The notes under the pieces were generated by a model, which saw only the letters and a list, made by a program, of their open reading frames with translations, ran no database searches and was not told the DNA's origin. DNA of 64,000 nt from Streptomyces scopuliridis RB72 (GTDB lineage: Bacteria > Actinomycetota > Actinomycetes > Streptomycetales > Streptomycetaceae), in assembly GCF_000718095.1 (NCBI RefSeq), contig NZ_JOEI01000028.1, positions 1 to 64,000 of the forward strand. Direction: 5' to 3'. Each line of letters opens with the position of its first letter. The first letter of the stretch is position 1. Positions 42,286 to 52,107 of the stretch are shown here, piece after piece. A program made the position numbers and the translations under genes.

Positions 42286-43402
42286 CCAGTCCGGCGACAA
42301 GGTGCGCCCGCTCCGCCATGGCCCCGATCACCAGATACTCGTGGTCGGCGTGGGCACCGCCCCCGACCGCTCCGAGGCCGTCGAGTGTCGGCACGCCCAG
42401 CGCGGCCGTGAAGTTGCCGTCGCTTCCGCCGCCGACCGCCCTGCCTTCGAGGCCGGGAAGCAGCCGCTCGGCCACCGCGAAGAGTTCGGCCGACGCCGAC
42501 TCGGGCATCGGGGGCCGGCTGACAGCTCCCTGGACCGTGATCTCCGCCTCGTCGAGATGCGGAGTCAGTGCCGCGAACGCCGACTCGACGCGTTCCTTCT
42601 CGTCGGCCGACTCGACCCGGACGTCGACGATGACGGTCGCCTCCGCGGGAACGACGTTGTCCAGGGTTCCCGCGGACGCGACGGTCGGGGTGACGGTCGT
42701 GCCGATCTCGGGCCGGCCGAGCGCCGCGATGTCCAGTACCTGGTGTGCTGCCTCGATCAGCGCGTTGACCCCGGCCGCGGGCTCAAGGCCCGCGTGCGAG
42801 GCCCGGCCCGTGATGGAGACCTGGAACGTGCCGCAGCCCTTACGACCGGTCTTCAGGGCTCCGCCTTCCGCAGCGCCCTCGCACACGAGCACAGCGCCGC
42901 AGGCAAGGGCTCGCTCTTCGATGAGGGCCCGGGAGGAGCGGGAGCCGACCTCTTCGTCGGCGGTCACCAGGATCTCGACGCCCGACCGGTCGTCGAGCGT
43001 CGCCAGACCATGAACGGCCTGCACCAGACCGCCGAGCATGTCGAAGACCCCGGGGCCGGTCGCATGCCCTTCCTCGGCCATGAACGGGCGGCGCGCGAGG
43101 GTGCCGAGCGGGAACACCGTGTCGTGGTGGCCGAGGATCAGTACCTTCGGATCGCCGCCGGCCGACCAGTGGACGTGCGGCCCGGCCTCGCTCTCGACGA
43201 GGACCGCCCGCCCGCCGAGGCGGCTCTCGATGAGAGCGGCGACAGCCGCGGCCGATGCCGTCAGGGCGTCGAGGTCGCGCGACGGAGACTCGATTTCGAC
43301 GAGTGTCCTGAGGTCCTCGATCATCGCGTCAACACTCACATCGACCGCACGGACCGCATCGCCCACGTCGACGGCCTTGTGGACGGTCTCGCGCATCGTC
43401 AC
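42263..43402 (-). CDS. M20-family metallopeptidase (carboxypeptidase G2-like)
   Basis: The protein has 379 residues. Two zinc sites are visible: GHHDTVFP (His-x-Asp), GVFDMLGGL (bridging Asp), ADEEVGS (Glu pair) and a C-terminal HADHEYLV (His). A dimerisation domain lies in the middle (GRASHAGLEPAAGVNAL). It fits glutamate carboxypeptidase-like M20 enzymes, which release amino acids from peptides or folates. GTG 43402 lies six bases after TACGAT on the minus strand, suggesting a leaderless transcript; ATG 43396 is also possible. It is convergent with the SDR gene. Confidence 0.9.
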   Translation of the reverse strand: MTMRETVHKAVDVGDAVRAVDVSVDAMIEDLRTLVEIESPSRDLDALTASAAAVAALIESRLGGRAVLVESEAGPHVHWSAGGDPKVLILGHHDTVFPLGTLARRPFMAEEGHATGPGVFDMLGGLVQAVHGLATLDDRSGVEILVTADEEVGSRSSRALIEERALACGAVLVCEGAAEGGALKTGRKGCGTFQVSITGRASHAGLEPAAGVNALIEAAHQVLDIAALGRPEIGTTVTPTVASAGTLDNVVPAEATVIVDVRVESADEKERVESAFAALTPHLDEAEITVQGAVSRPPMPESASAELFAVAERLLPGLEGRAVGGGSDGNFTAALGVPTLDGLGAVGGGAHADHEYLVIGAMAERAHLVAGLVNAIRKT

Positions 43403-43443
43403 GTCGCCATCGTACGTGCCCGGCCGCGGACCACGGCTGCCGC

Positions 43444-44637
43444 TCAGCCCTTCACGCAGATGACCTGCTTCAGCTTCGCCACCACCTGTACCAGGTCCCG
43501 CTGCTGCTCCATGACCTGCTCGATCGGCTTGTACGCGGCCGGGATCTCGTCCACGACGCCGGCGTCCTTACGGCACTCCACGCCCCGCGTCTGCTCCTCC
43601 AGGTCCCGCGTCGAGAACCGGCGCTTGGCGGCGTTACGGCTCATCTTCCGGCCCGCGCCGTGCGAGGCCGAGTTGAACGACGCCTCGTTCCCCAGGCCCT
43701 TCACGATGTACGAACCCGTACCCATGGAGCCCGGGATGATGCCGAAGTCGCCGCTGCCCGCACGGATCGCGCCCTTACGCGTGACCAGCAGGTCCATGCC
43801 CTCGTACCGCTCCTCGGCCACATAGTTGTGGTGGCAGGAGATGACCGGTTCGAAGGTCACCCGGGCCTTCTTGAACTCCTTGCGGACCACGTCCTGGAAG
43901 AGCGCCATCATGATCGCGCGGTTGTACTTCGCGTACTCCTGCGCCCAGAAGAGGTCGTTCCGGTACGCCGCCATCTGCGGGGTGTCCGCGATGAAGACGG
44001 CCAGATCCCGGTCGATCAGCCCCTGGTTGTGCGGCAGCTTCTGGGCCTCGCCGATGTGGTGGTCGGCCAGTTCCTTGCCGATGTTCCGGGATCCGGAGTG
44101 CAGCATCAGCCAGACCGAATCCGACTCGTCGAGACAGAATTCAATGAAGTGGTTCCCGCTTCCGAGCGTTCCCATCTGCTTTATGGCGCGCTCCTGACGG
44201 AATTTGACCGAATCGGCGATTCCGTCGAACCGCTCCCAGAAGTCACCCCACCCGGCCGTCGGGAATCCGTGCAGACGCCCCGGATCCACCGCGTCGTCGT
44301 GCATGCCACGCCCCACCGGAATCGCCTGCTCGATCTTGGAGCGCAGCCGCGACAGATCACCGGGCAGATCGTTCGCCGTCAGCGACGTCTTCACCGCCGA
44401 CATCCCGCACCCGATGTCCACACCGACCGCCGCCGGGCAGACCGCTCCGTGCATCGCGATCACCGAACCGACCGTCGCGCCCTTGCCGTAATGCACGTCC
44501 GGCATCACGGCGAGGCCCTTGATCCAGGGCAGTGTGGCGACATTCCGGAGCTGCTGCATGGCGCCCTCTTCGACCGTCGCGGGATCCGCCCACATCCGGA
44601 TCGGCACCTGCGCGCCCGGCATCTCTACGTACGACAT
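43444..44637 (-). CDS. rtcB: RtcB RNA-splicing ligase
   Basis: The protein has 397 residues, typical for RtcB (EC 6.5.1.8). It joins RNA 3'-phosphate or cyclic phosphate ends to 5'-OH ends with GTP and Mn2+. Metal and catalytic motifs are VMPDVHYGKGATVG, VGVDIGCGM (Cys77), LGSGNHF, LHSGSR, CHHNY and SHGAGRKMSR (guanylated His). The ATG at 44637 has GAGGGG upstream. No archease or RtcA gene is adjacent. Confidence 0.96.
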   Translation of the reverse strand: MSYVEMPGAQVPIRMWADPATVEEGAMQQLRNVATLPWIKGLAVMPDVHYGKGATVGSVIAMHGAVCPAAVGVDIGCGMSAVKTSLTANDLPGDLSRLRSKIEQAIPVGRGMHDDAVDPGRLHGFPTAGWGDFWERFDGIADSVKFRQERAIKQMGTLGSGNHFIEFCLDESDSVWLMLHSGSRNIGKELADHHIGEAQKLPHNQGLIDRDLAVFIADTPQMAAYRNDLFWAQEYAKYNRAIMMALFQDVVRKEFKKARVTFEPVISCHHNYVAEERYEGMDLLVTRKGAIRAGSGDFGIIPGSMGTGSYIVKGLGNEASFNSASHGAGRKMSRNAAKRRFSTRDLEEQTRGVECRKDAGVVDEIPAAYKPIEQVMEQQRDLVQVVAKLKQVICVKG

Positions 44638-44823
44638 AACCCCTCGATTCCCCCGAAAGTCACATAACGCAAAAGCCGGAACCAGGGCCGTCAAAAGAGA
44701 CAGCCGACCAGCATCGACGGCGTTGCGTGCGATAGACATTGTGTCCATCGACCGTCATCCGGCGGCAAGCAGTTTTCGCGTGGAGCCCCGCGCGGAACCC
44801 CGCACAGAAGGGAGCCCGGGACC

Positions 44824-45675
44824 GTGCAGCCAAAGGCGCGCAAGGCGTACGTACCCGGCCTGGCGGCGCTCCTCGTGGCCCTGGTCGCCGGCTGCTCGGG
44901 GGGCGGCGCCGCGGACGGCACCGTCACCGACACCAAGCCGGGCGGCCCCACCACCGCCACCACCGCTCAGCCCGGCAAGTACCGCACGCTCCGCGAGCCC
45001 TGCGGCTCCGTACCGCGCTCCATGCTCAAGGATCTCCTGCCCGGCGCCGCCTCGCTCCCCGAGGAGCAGCAGACGAAGGTGTACCAGGGCACGGCCTCCG
45101 TGACATACGACACGGACCGCCGCGTCGGATGCAGCTGGAAGGCCACCTCCCCCGACGCGTCGAATCAGCTGATGATCGACCTCGAACGCGTCGTGTCGTA
45201 CGACCCGGCCGTGAGCGACGCCGACCGGGCGCAGGAGGTCTACACGAAGAAGGAGACGGCCGCGGGGCTGTCCCCGGCCTCCGGGACGCCGAGCGGCACG
45301 CCCTCCACCTCGGGTACGGGTACGGGTACGGACACGGCCCCCGGCACGACCACGCAGACCGGCTCCCCCTCCGCTTCCGGAAGCCCTTCTGGGACCCCGT
45401 CCGGGACGCCGTCCGACGGCACGACCCCCGACGGCCTCGAACCGCGCGTTCTGGACAGCCTCGGCGATGCCGCCTTCCTGGACGATGTCCTCGCCCGCCC
45501 CGGCGCGGCCGCTCAGCAGCGCTCGGTGAGCGTGGTGTTCCGCACATCGAACGTGATCGTGACCGTCCGGTACACCGAGCAGCCCGCCCACCCCACCGTG
45601 GTCCCCGACAGCAAAGAACTGCAGGACAAGGCGCAGGGACTGGCCCGGACGCTCAACGAGCAGCTCAACGAATAG
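44824..45675 (+). CDS. DUF3558-type lipoprotein
   Basis: The protein has 283 residues. The signal peptide ends in a lipobox (ALVAGC), so it is anchored outside the membrane. The N-terminal domain (LREPCGSVPRSMLKDLLPG) has the spaced Cys of DUF3558. A Gly/Ser/Thr/Pro spacer (about 155-205) of simple repeats is followed by a second folded segment (VSVVFRTSNVIVTVRYTEQ). The GTG at 44824 has GAAGGGAG upstream. A second DUF3558 gene follows after 128 bp, suggesting duplication. Confidence 0.85.
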   Translation: MQPKARKAYVPGLAALLVALVAGCSGGGAADGTVTDTKPGGPTTATTAQPGKYRTLREPCGSVPRSMLKDLLPGAASLPEEQQTKVYQGTASVTYDTDRRVGCSWKATSPDASNQLMIDLERVVSYDPAVSDADRAQEVYTKKETAAGLSPASGTPSGTPSTSGTGTGTDTAPGTTTQTGSPSASGSPSGTPSGTPSDGTTPDGLEPRVLDSLGDAAFLDDVLARPGAAAQQRSVSVVFRTSNVIVTVRYTEQPAHPTVVPDSKELQDKAQGLARTLNEQLNE

Positions 45676-45803
45676 CCGCCGCCGTCCCCACCGCCCGCCC
45701 CGGCCGCGCGGGGCACGGACTCCGGCTCCGGGAGCCCGCGGACCCGGCTCGGCGGTTACCGTGGCCGATCGGACCGTACGACAACCGACCGACTGAAGGA
45801 ACC

Positions 45804-46568
45804 ATGCACCGTTCAGCCTCGCGACTCACCCGCATACTCGCCTGCGCAGCCGTTCCGGTGATGCTCGTCGTCGCCGGCTGCTCGTCCGACTCCGGCGGCA
45901 AGAGCGACGCCGACGGCTCCTCGTCGAGCCCGAGCACCTCGCCGACCCCGACCGTGACGCCGGCCAAGTACAGCGGGCTCCCCGACGCCTGCGACACGAT
46001 CGACGCGAAGACGGTCGGCTCGCTCGTTCCCAAGGTCAAGAACAAGGGCGGTACGTCCGGCAAGTCCAGCGACATCGAGACCCGCGGCAGCTGCTCCTGG
46101 AACGGTCTGGACGACAAGGGCGTCAAGGGCTCGCAGTACCGCTGGCTCGATGTCTCCCTCATGCGGTACGACTCCGACGCCACGCTCGGCAGCGGCGCCA
46201 AGCGCGCCGGCGAGTACTACGCGAAGGAGGTCGCCGGGGCCCAGGGCACGGCGGGCGCCAAGAGCCTGAAGTCTGTCGCCACGGCCGGTATCGGCGACCA
46301 GGCGACGCTGGTCACGTACACCCTCAAGAAGACCGACGAGGACTTCGCGTACGCCACGGTCGTGGCCCGCGCGGAGAATGTCGTGATCACCCTCACGTAC
46401 AACGGCGCCGGGTACGCGGGCGCGAAGTCGCCCAGCTCCGCCGATCTGACGAAGGACGCGGAGAAGGCTGCCAAGGAGGCCGTGACGGCGATCGCCGCAG
46501 GCTCCGCGGACGCGCCGGGCGCCGGAGAGAGCTCCAAGGCCCCGTCGGAGTCGGCCAAGGCGAGCTGA
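45804..46568 (+). CDS. DUF3558-type lipoprotein
   Basis: The protein has 254 residues. The signal peptide ends in VVAGC, and a Ser/Pro/Thr-rich linker leads to a DUF3558 domain (DACDTIDAKTVGSLVP, GSCSWNGLD, TLTYNGAGYAG). Two Cys in the domain can pair. The C-terminal tail is Ser/Ala/Lys-rich. The ATG at 45804 has AAGGA upstream. It is in tandem with the preceding DUF3558 gene and upstream of the DUF2637 gene. Role unknown. Confidence 0.88.
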   Translation: MHRSASRLTRILACAAVPVMLVVAGCSSDSGGKSDADGSSSSPSTSPTPTVTPAKYSGLPDACDTIDAKTVGSLVPKVKNKGGTSGKSSDIETRGSCSWNGLDDKGVKGSQYRWLDVSLMRYDSDATLGSGAKRAGEYYAKEVAGAQGTAGAKSLKSVATAGIGDQATLVTYTLKKTDEDFAYATVVARAENVVITLTYNGAGYAGAKSPSSADLTKDAEKAAKEAVTAIAAGSADAPGAGESSKAPSESAKAS

Positions 46569-46694
46569 GGCGCTCCCCGCGCCACGCCGTCCGCACACAT
46601 GTGCCAGGCTGTGCCCGCCGGGTGTCGGGTCGTCGAGTGGTTGTTGTCGAGTACCTGACGCCCCATACAGGCCGAATACGGGAGGAGATCGCGG

Positions 46695-48131
46695 GTGGCC
46701 GCGATGCAGCTGACACGCACGCACCGGATTCTCATCGGGATCGTGGTGTTCGGAGCGGTGATCATCGCCGCGATCGGATTCGCGGGGTCCTACGCCGCCG
46801 TGCGCGAACTCGCCGAGGCCAAGGGCTTCGGTACGTTCTCCCTGGTCTTCCCGATCGGTATCGACGCGGGCATCTGCGTCCTGCTGGCGCTCGACCTCCT
46901 CCTGACCTGGATGCGGATCCCGTTCCCGCTGCTGCGCCAGTCGGCGTGGCTGCTGACGGCCGCGACGATCGCCTTCAACGGCGCCGCCGCCTGGCCGGAC
47001 CCGCTGGGCGTCGGGATGCACGCGGTGATCCCGCTCCTCTTCATCGTCTCCGTCGAGGCGGCGCGCCACGCGGTCGGCCGGATCGCGGACATCACCGCCG
47101 ACAAGCACATGGAGGGCGTGCGGCTCACGCGCTGGCTGCTCTCACCCGTCCCCACCTTCAAGCTGTGGCGCCGGATGAAGCTGTGGGAGCTGCGTTCGTA
47201 CGAGCAGGTCATCAAGCTCGAACAGGACCGGCTCATCTACCAGTCGCGCCTTCAGGCGCGGTTCGGGCGCAACTGGCGCCGCAAGGCGCCGATCGAGGCG
47301 CTGATGCCGCTCCGGCTCGCGAAGTACGGCGTACCGCTCGCCGACACCGCGCCGTCGGGGCTGGCCGCCGCCGGCATCGAGCCGGTGCTGCTGCCGCCCG
47401 CGCCCGCGGTGGCCGAACTCCCGCAGGGCCGGGGCGAGATACCCGCTGCGGACCCGTCCCCGCCCCCGCAGCAGACGGAACCGCAGCCCCAGCAACAGCC
47501 TCAGCCGCAACCTCAACAGCAGCAGATACCGCCGCAGTTGCGGAAGCAGGAGCAGGATCCCCAGCAGCCGCAGCCGCACCCCCAGCACCCCGAGGCCCAG
47601 CAGCAACCCCAGCCCCAAACCGAGCAGCCCCAAAGCGAGCAGCCCCAGTCCCAGGCAAGCCCCTGGTTCGCGGCCCCGCAGGTGCAGGAGGCCGCGTACG
47701 AGGGCACCTACAACCCCGCGTACACCGAAGGCCCGGAACCCGCGCCGGTGATGATCCCCGCCGGCCCCGGCCGCAGCCGCCCGCTCGGCGGGGTGCCCAG
47801 TCAGCGCGTGGAGGGCCCGTACGCGGCCCCGGAGCCGGAACGGCCGCAGTACGCCGAACCCGCCCCCGTCCAGGACCAGCCCGAGGAACTGCCCGTCCCC
47901 GCCCTCCCCGACGACCTCTCCCGCGAGGAGGCGTACTTCAGCGCCTTCCGCAAGTACATCAGCGAGAACGGCGACTTCCCCAACAGCCGCCAGTTCGGGC
48001 TGTACTTGGTCGATCTGTACGGGATCACCGGCCGCACCGGCGGCCCGCTCACCGAGAGTTCGCTCCGGCCGTATCTGAAGGACTTCCGCTCCCGTTACCA
48101 GTCGGAACTGGACGACGAGTACATCGCGTAG
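46695..48131 (+). CDS. DUF2637 membrane protein with Gln/Pro-rich linker
   Basis: The protein has 478 residues. Four membrane helices span about 9-125 (IGIVVFGAVIIAAIGFAG, FPIGIDAGICVLLALDLL). They match DUF2637, a family related to the Spd spread proteins of Streptomyces plasmids. A cytoplasmic basic region (LWRRMKLWELRSYEQVIKLE) is followed by a Gln/Pro-rich stretch (about 255-330). A conserved C-terminal domain (EEAYFSAFRKYISENGDFPN) closes it. The GTG at 46695 has GGAGGAG upstream. The location beside lysS suggests a chromosomal core copy, not a plasmid remnant. Confidence 0.88.
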   Translation: MAAMQLTRTHRILIGIVVFGAVIIAAIGFAGSYAAVRELAEAKGFGTFSLVFPIGIDAGICVLLALDLLLTWMRIPFPLLRQSAWLLTAATIAFNGAAAWPDPLGVGMHAVIPLLFIVSVEAARHAVGRIADITADKHMEGVRLTRWLLSPVPTFKLWRRMKLWELRSYEQVIKLEQDRLIYQSRLQARFGRNWRRKAPIEALMPLRLAKYGVPLADTAPSGLAAAGIEPVLLPPAPAVAELPQGRGEIPAADPSPPPQQTEPQPQQQPQPQPQQQQIPPQLRKQEQDPQQPQPHPQHPEAQQQPQPQTEQPQSEQPQSQASPWFAAPQVQEAAYEGTYNPAYTEGPEPAPVMIPAGPGRSRPLGGVPSQRVEGPYAAPEPERPQYAEPAPVQDQPEELPVPALPDDLSREEAYFSAFRKYISENGDFPNSRQFGLYLVDLYGITGRTGGPLTESSLRPYLKDFRSRYQSELDDEYIA

Positions 48132-48172
48132 GCAGACCGAGCCCGTCCACGGCCGCACCCGGTCACAGCGAA

Positions 48173-48200
48173 GGGCCCCCACCCACGCGGGCGGGGGCCC
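48173..48200. terminator. Hairpin terminator between DUF2637 gene and lysS
   Basis: GGGCCCCC (48173-48180) pairs with GGGGGCCC (48193-48200) around a 12-base loop. It lies between convergent stops (48131 and 48234). Confidence 0.8.
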
Positions 48201-48233
48201 TCCTGCGTCAGCAGCCGTAACCGGGCCTCAGCC

Positions 48234-50021
48234 TCAGCCGCCGAGCAGCTTCCGCACCCGGTCCGCGCCCACCGCCAGCAGCAGCGTGGGCAGCCGCGGC
48301 CCGGTGTCCCGGCCGACCAGCAGCCGGTAGAGCAGCGCGAAGAACGAGCGCTGCGCGGTCTTCAGCTCGGCCGTGGGCTTGGCGTCGGGGGCCAGGCCCG
48401 CCATGATCTTCGGCACGCCGTAGACGAGCGTGGTCAGCCCGTCCAGCGACCAGTGGCTGTCCAGGCCCTCCAGCAGCAGCCGCAGCGACTCGCGCCCCTG
48501 CGCGTCGAGCGAGTCCAGCAGTTCCTGGTCCGGCTCGGAGCGCACGATCGTCCGCGCCTCGGCCGGCACCTGGCTGGTGATCCAGTTCTGGGCGCGGTCC
48601 AGTCGGGGGCGCGCCTCGTCCAGCGAGGCCAGCGGCCGGGCCGGGTCCAGCTCGCTGAGGATCCGCAGGGTCTGCTCCTCGGCACCGGCCGTGATGTCCA
48701 CGACCGAGGCCAGCGTGCGGTACGGCAGCGGGCGCGGCGTACGCGGCAGCTCACCGGCCGCCGTGCTCGTGGCGCGGGAGTACGCGGCGGCGTCGGCCGG
48801 CAGGACGGAACCGTCGGCGACCTTGCGCTCCAGCGCGTCCCACTCGTCGTACAGCCGCTGGATCTCCTGGTCGAAGGCGATCTTGAACGACTGGTTGGGC
48901 CTGCGCCGCGCGTAGAGCCAGCGCAGCAGCGGCGCCTCCATGATCTTCAGCGCGTCGGCCGGGGTCGGCACGCCGCCCTTGCTGGACGACATCTTCGCCA
49001 TCCCGGAGATCCCGACGAAGGCGTACATCGGGCCGATCGGCTGGACGCCGTCGAAGATCTCGCGCACGATCTGCCCGCCGACGACGAACGAGGACCCCGG
49101 CGAGGAGTGGTCGACCCCGGACGGCTCGAAGATCACGCCCTCGTACGCCCAGCGCATCGGCCAGTCGACCTTCCAGACCAGCTTGCCGCGGTTGAACTCG
49201 CTCAGCAGCACGGTCTCGGAGAAGCCGCACTCCGTGCAGGTGTACGTGAGCGCGGTCGTCTCGTCGTCATACGCGGTGACGGTGGTGAGGTCCTTGCCGC
49301 AGCCGCCGCAGAAGGGCTTGTACGGGAAGTAGCCGGCGGCCCCGCCGCTGCCGTCGTCCTCGGCCGCCGCGCCCGAGCCCTCGACGGCCTCCAGCTCGGC
49401 TTCCTCGACCTTCTTCTGGGGCCCCTTCGCCGCCTTGGCCGGTGCCTTGTCCTTGGTCCGGTACCGGTCGAGGATCGCGTCGATGTCCGCGCGGTGCTTC
49501 ATCGCGTGCAGGATCTGCGCGCGGTAGGCGCCCGAGGTGTACTGCTCGGTCTGGCTGATGCCGTCGTACTCGACGCCCAGCTCGGCCAGCGCCTCGGTCA
49601 TCGCCGCCTTGAAGTGCTCGGCCCAGTTCGGGTACGCCGACCCCGCCGGGGCGGGCACGGACGTCAGCGGCTTGCCGATGTGCTCGGCCCAGGACGTGTC
49701 CGTACCCGGAACGCCGGCCGGGACCTTGCGATAGCGGTCGTAGTCGTCCCAGGAGATCAGATGCCTGACCTCGTACCCACGCCTGCGGATCTCGTCCGCG
49801 ACCAGGTGCGGGGTCATGACCTCGCGGAGATTCCCCAGGTGGATGGGGCCGGAGGGGGAGAGTCCGGACGCGACCACGACCGGTTTGCCCGGGGCACGTC
49901 GCTCCGACTCGGCGATGACATCGTCCGCGAAACGGGAGACCCAGTCGGTCTCGGTGCTCTGAGCCACGATCGGCACGTCCTTCTTCTTTCTGGTACGCCC
50001 AAACTTTCCGGCGGCTGCCAT
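48234..50021 (-). CDS. lysS: Class I lysyl-tRNA synthetase
   Basis: The protein has 595 residues. It charges tRNA-Lys (EC 6.1.1.6). It is of the class I type first known from archaea: HIGH-like SGPIHLGN near residue 60 and KMSSSKG near residue 350. A zinc-ribbon insert has CGGCGKD and CTECGF. Many actinobacteria keep both class I and class II LysRS. The insert near 200-240 is Ala/Lys/Glu-rich and low in complexity. The ATG at 50021 has GGGAGA close upstream. It is divergent from argS with 96 bp between starts. Confidence 0.96.
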   Translation of the reverse strand: MAAAGKFGRTRKKKDVPIVAQSTETDWVSRFADDVIAESERRAPGKPVVVASGLSPSGPIHLGNLREVMTPHLVADEIRRRGYEVRHLISWDDYDRYRKVPAGVPGTDTSWAEHIGKPLTSVPAPAGSAYPNWAEHFKAAMTEALAELGVEYDGISQTEQYTSGAYRAQILHAMKHRADIDAILDRYRTKDKAPAKAAKGPQKKVEEAELEAVEGSGAAAEDDGSGGAAGYFPYKPFCGGCGKDLTTVTAYDDETTALTYTCTECGFSETVLLSEFNRGKLVWKVDWPMRWAYEGVIFEPSGVDHSSPGSSFVVGGQIVREIFDGVQPIGPMYAFVGISGMAKMSSSKGGVPTPADALKIMEAPLLRWLYARRRPNQSFKIAFDQEIQRLYDEWDALERKVADGSVLPADAAAYSRATSTAAGELPRTPRPLPYRTLASVVDITAGAEEQTLRILSELDPARPLASLDEARPRLDRAQNWITSQVPAEARTIVRSEPDQELLDSLDAQGRESLRLLLEGLDSHWSLDGLTTLVYGVPKIMAGLAPDAKPTAELKTAQRSFFALLYRLLVGRDTGPRLPTLLLAVGADRVRKLLGG

Positions 50022-50117
50022 TCTCCCAGCTACCCCCGGGAGAGCGAAAATGGCTTGTTACCCCATGGGATACTGGGCAGGACTTCCCTCCGCACCCAAC
50101 AGGAACGGCACCAGCCC

Positions 50118-51878
50118 ATGGCCTCGGTCACTTCCCTCGCTTCGACCGTCGATCAGCGCATCGCGGACGCCCTCTCGGCAGCCCTGCCGGAGGCCGGTCC
50201 CGCGAGCCCGCTGCTCCGCCGAAGCGACCGGGCCGATTTCCAGGCCAATGGTCTCCTGGCGCTCGCCAAGCAGCTCAAGGGCAACCCGCGCGAGCTGGCG
50301 GCACGGGTCGTGACATCGCTCCCCGCCGATGACGTGATCAAGGAGATCGAGGTCTCCGGCCCCGGCTTCCTCAACATCACGATCACGGACCGGGCGATCA
50401 TCGAGACCCTCGCGGCCCGCGCGGCGGACGCCCGGCTCGGCGTCCCGTACGAGCCGGACCCGGGCACGACCGTCGTCGACTACGCGCAGCCGAACGTGGC
50501 CAAGGAGATGCACGTCGGGCATCTGCGCTCCGCCGTGATCGGCGCGGCGATGGTGGAGATCCTGGAGTTCACGGGCGAGAAGGTGGTCCGGCGCCATCAC
50601 ATCGGCGACTGGGGCACGCAATTCGGCATGCTCATCCAGTATCTGATCGAGCACCCCCACGAGCTGGACCACAAGGGCGCCGCCACCTCCGGCGAGGAGG
50701 CGATGTCCTCCCTGAACCGGCTCTACAAGGCATCGCGGACGCTCTTCGACTCCGACCCGGAGTTCAAGGCGCGCGCCCGGGACCGGGTGGTGCACCTCCA
50801 GGCCGGTGACAAGGAGACGCTGGCCCTGTGGCAGCGGTTCGTGGACGAGTCGAAGATCTACTTCTACTCGGTCTTCAACCAGCTCGACATGGAGATCCGC
50901 GACCCCGACATCGTCGGCGAGTCCGGCTACAACGACATGCTGGAGGAGACCTGCCGGATCCTGGAGGAGTCCGGGGTCGCGGTCCGCTCCGAGGGCGCGC
51001 TCTGTGTCTTCTTCGACGATGTGAAGGGCCCGGACGGCAACAAGGTCCCGCTCATCGTCAAGAAGTCCAACGGCGGCTACGGCTACGCGGCCACCGACCT
51101 CTCCGCGATCCGCGACCGGGTGCGGAACCTGTCGGCGACGACCCTGCTGTACGTGGTCGACGCGCGCCAGTCGCTGCACTTCAAGATGGTCTTCGAGACC
51201 GCCCGCCGGGCCGGCTGGCTGAACGACGAGGTCCACGCCGTCCAGCTGGCCTTCGGCACGGTCCTCGGCAAGGACGGCAAGCCGTTCAAGACCCGTGAGG
51301 GCGAGACCGTACGGCTGGTGGACCTGCTGGACGAGGCGGTCGAGCGGGCGACGGCGGTCGTACGGGAAAAGGCGAAGGACCTGAGCGAGGACGAGATCGC
51401 CGAGCGCGGCAGCCAGGTGGGCATCGGCGCGGTGAAGTACGCCGACCTGTCCACGTCCGCCGCCCGCGACTACAAGTTCGACCTGGACCAGATGGTCTCG
51501 CTGAATGGCGACACGTCCGTCTACATCCAGTACGCGTACGCCCGTATCCAGTCGATCCTGCGCAAGGCGGGCGACGCGAAGCCGGCCGCCCACCCGGAAC
51601 TGGACCTGGCCCCGGCCGAGCGGGCACTGGGCCTGCACGTGGACCAGTTCGGCGAGGTCCTGGCGGAGGTCGCGTCGGCGTACGAACCGCACAAGCTCGC
51701 CGCGTACCTGTACCAACTGGCGTCGCACTTCACGACGTTCTACGACCAGTGCCACGTACTGAGCGACGACAACCCGGCGGAGCTCGTCGAGAACCGCCTC
51801 TTCCTCTGCGACATCACGGCCCGCACGCTCCACCAGGGCCTCGCGCTCCTGGGCATCCGCGCCCCCGAGCGCCTGTAA
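50118..51878 (+). CDS. argS: Arginyl-tRNA synthetase
   Basis: The protein has 586 residues, normal length. It charges tRNA-Arg (EC 6.1.1.19). The N-terminal tRNA-binding domain is followed by the HIGH motif HVGHLRSAV near residue 140. The second signature lies in [12 protein letters not shown], and the C-terminal anticodon-binding domain starts around [15 protein letters not shown]. The pair with lysS is conserved in Streptomyces. The ATG at 50118 has AGGAAC about 15 bases upstream. Confidence 0.97.
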   Translation: MASVTSLASTVDQRIADALSAALPEAGPASPLLRRSDRADFQANGLLALAKQLKGNPRELAARVVTSLPADDVIKEIEVSGPGFLNITITDRAIIETLAARAADARLGVPYEPDPGTTVVDYAQPNVAKEMHVGHLRSAVIGAAMVEILEFTGEKVVRRHHIGDWGTQFGMLIQYLIEHPHELDHKGAATSGEEAMSSLNRLYKASRTLFDSDPEFKARARDRVVHLQAGDKETLALWQRFVDESKIYFYSVFNQLDMEIRDPDIVGESGYNDMLEETCRILEESGVAVRSEGALCVFFDDVKGPDGNKVPLIVKKSNGGYGYAATDLSAIRDRVRNLSATTLLYVVDARQSLHFKMVFETARRAGWLNDEVHAVQLAFGTVLGKDGKPFKTREGETVRLVDLLDEAVERATAVVREKAKDLSEDEIAERGSQVGIGAVKYADLSTSAARDYKFDLDQMVSLNGDTSVYIQYAYARIQSILRKAGDAKPAAHPELDLAPAERALGLHVDQFGEVLAEVASAYEPHKLAAYLYQLASHFTTFYDQCHVLSDDNPAELVENRLFLCDITARTLHQGLALLGIRAPERL

Positions 51879-51896
51879 CGCTCCGTACGCACTACA

Positions 51897-51925
51897 GGGC
51901 GCCACCGCAAGCAGCGGTGGCGCCC
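51897..51925 (+). terminator. Strong intrinsic terminator after argS
   Basis: GGGCGCCACCGC pairs with GCGGTGGCGCCC around the loop AAGCA, followed by TTTCT. It ends 19-47 bases after the argS stop. Confidence 0.9.
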
Positions 51926-51996
51926 TTTCTCTCATACCTGGCGCACCGATAGCCTCTGATTACAGCAAGTTACGTCAGCGTGCGAAGGGGAGACCG

Positions 51997-52107
51997 ATGG
52001 GCGGCAGTCACAGCGGGAAGCCCGACCCGGCCGAGAGCGACGGACACAAACCCGACAAGCCAATTCCGCCGGCCGATCCGAAACGACCTGAAACGCCGAA
52101 GAGGTGA
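51997..52107 (+). CDS. 36-residue Pro/Asp-rich peptide, possible modification substrate
   Basis: This small gene encodes 36 residues beginning MGGSHSGKPDPAES. It is rich in Pro (9), Lys (6) and Asp (5), and contains no Cys. The ATG at 51997 has AAGGGGAG seven bases upstream, and the stop TGA overlaps the GTG start of the methyltransferase gene (GTGA). A good binding site and translational coupling both argue that it is real. PIMT-type methyltransferases coupled to peptide genes are known in RiPP pathways, where they methylate Asp. No ATP-grasp ligase or lanthipeptide synthetase is present nearby. Function not proven; it could be a leader peptide used only for coupling. Confidence 0.6.
   Translation: MGGSHSGKPDPAESDGHKPDKPIPPADPKRPETPKR

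Noticed and set aside
46695..48131. DUF2637 gene taken as evidence of an integrated plasmid
   Set aside because: No replication, transfer or integrase genes accompany it, and it sits beside lysS/argS as a core gene would.
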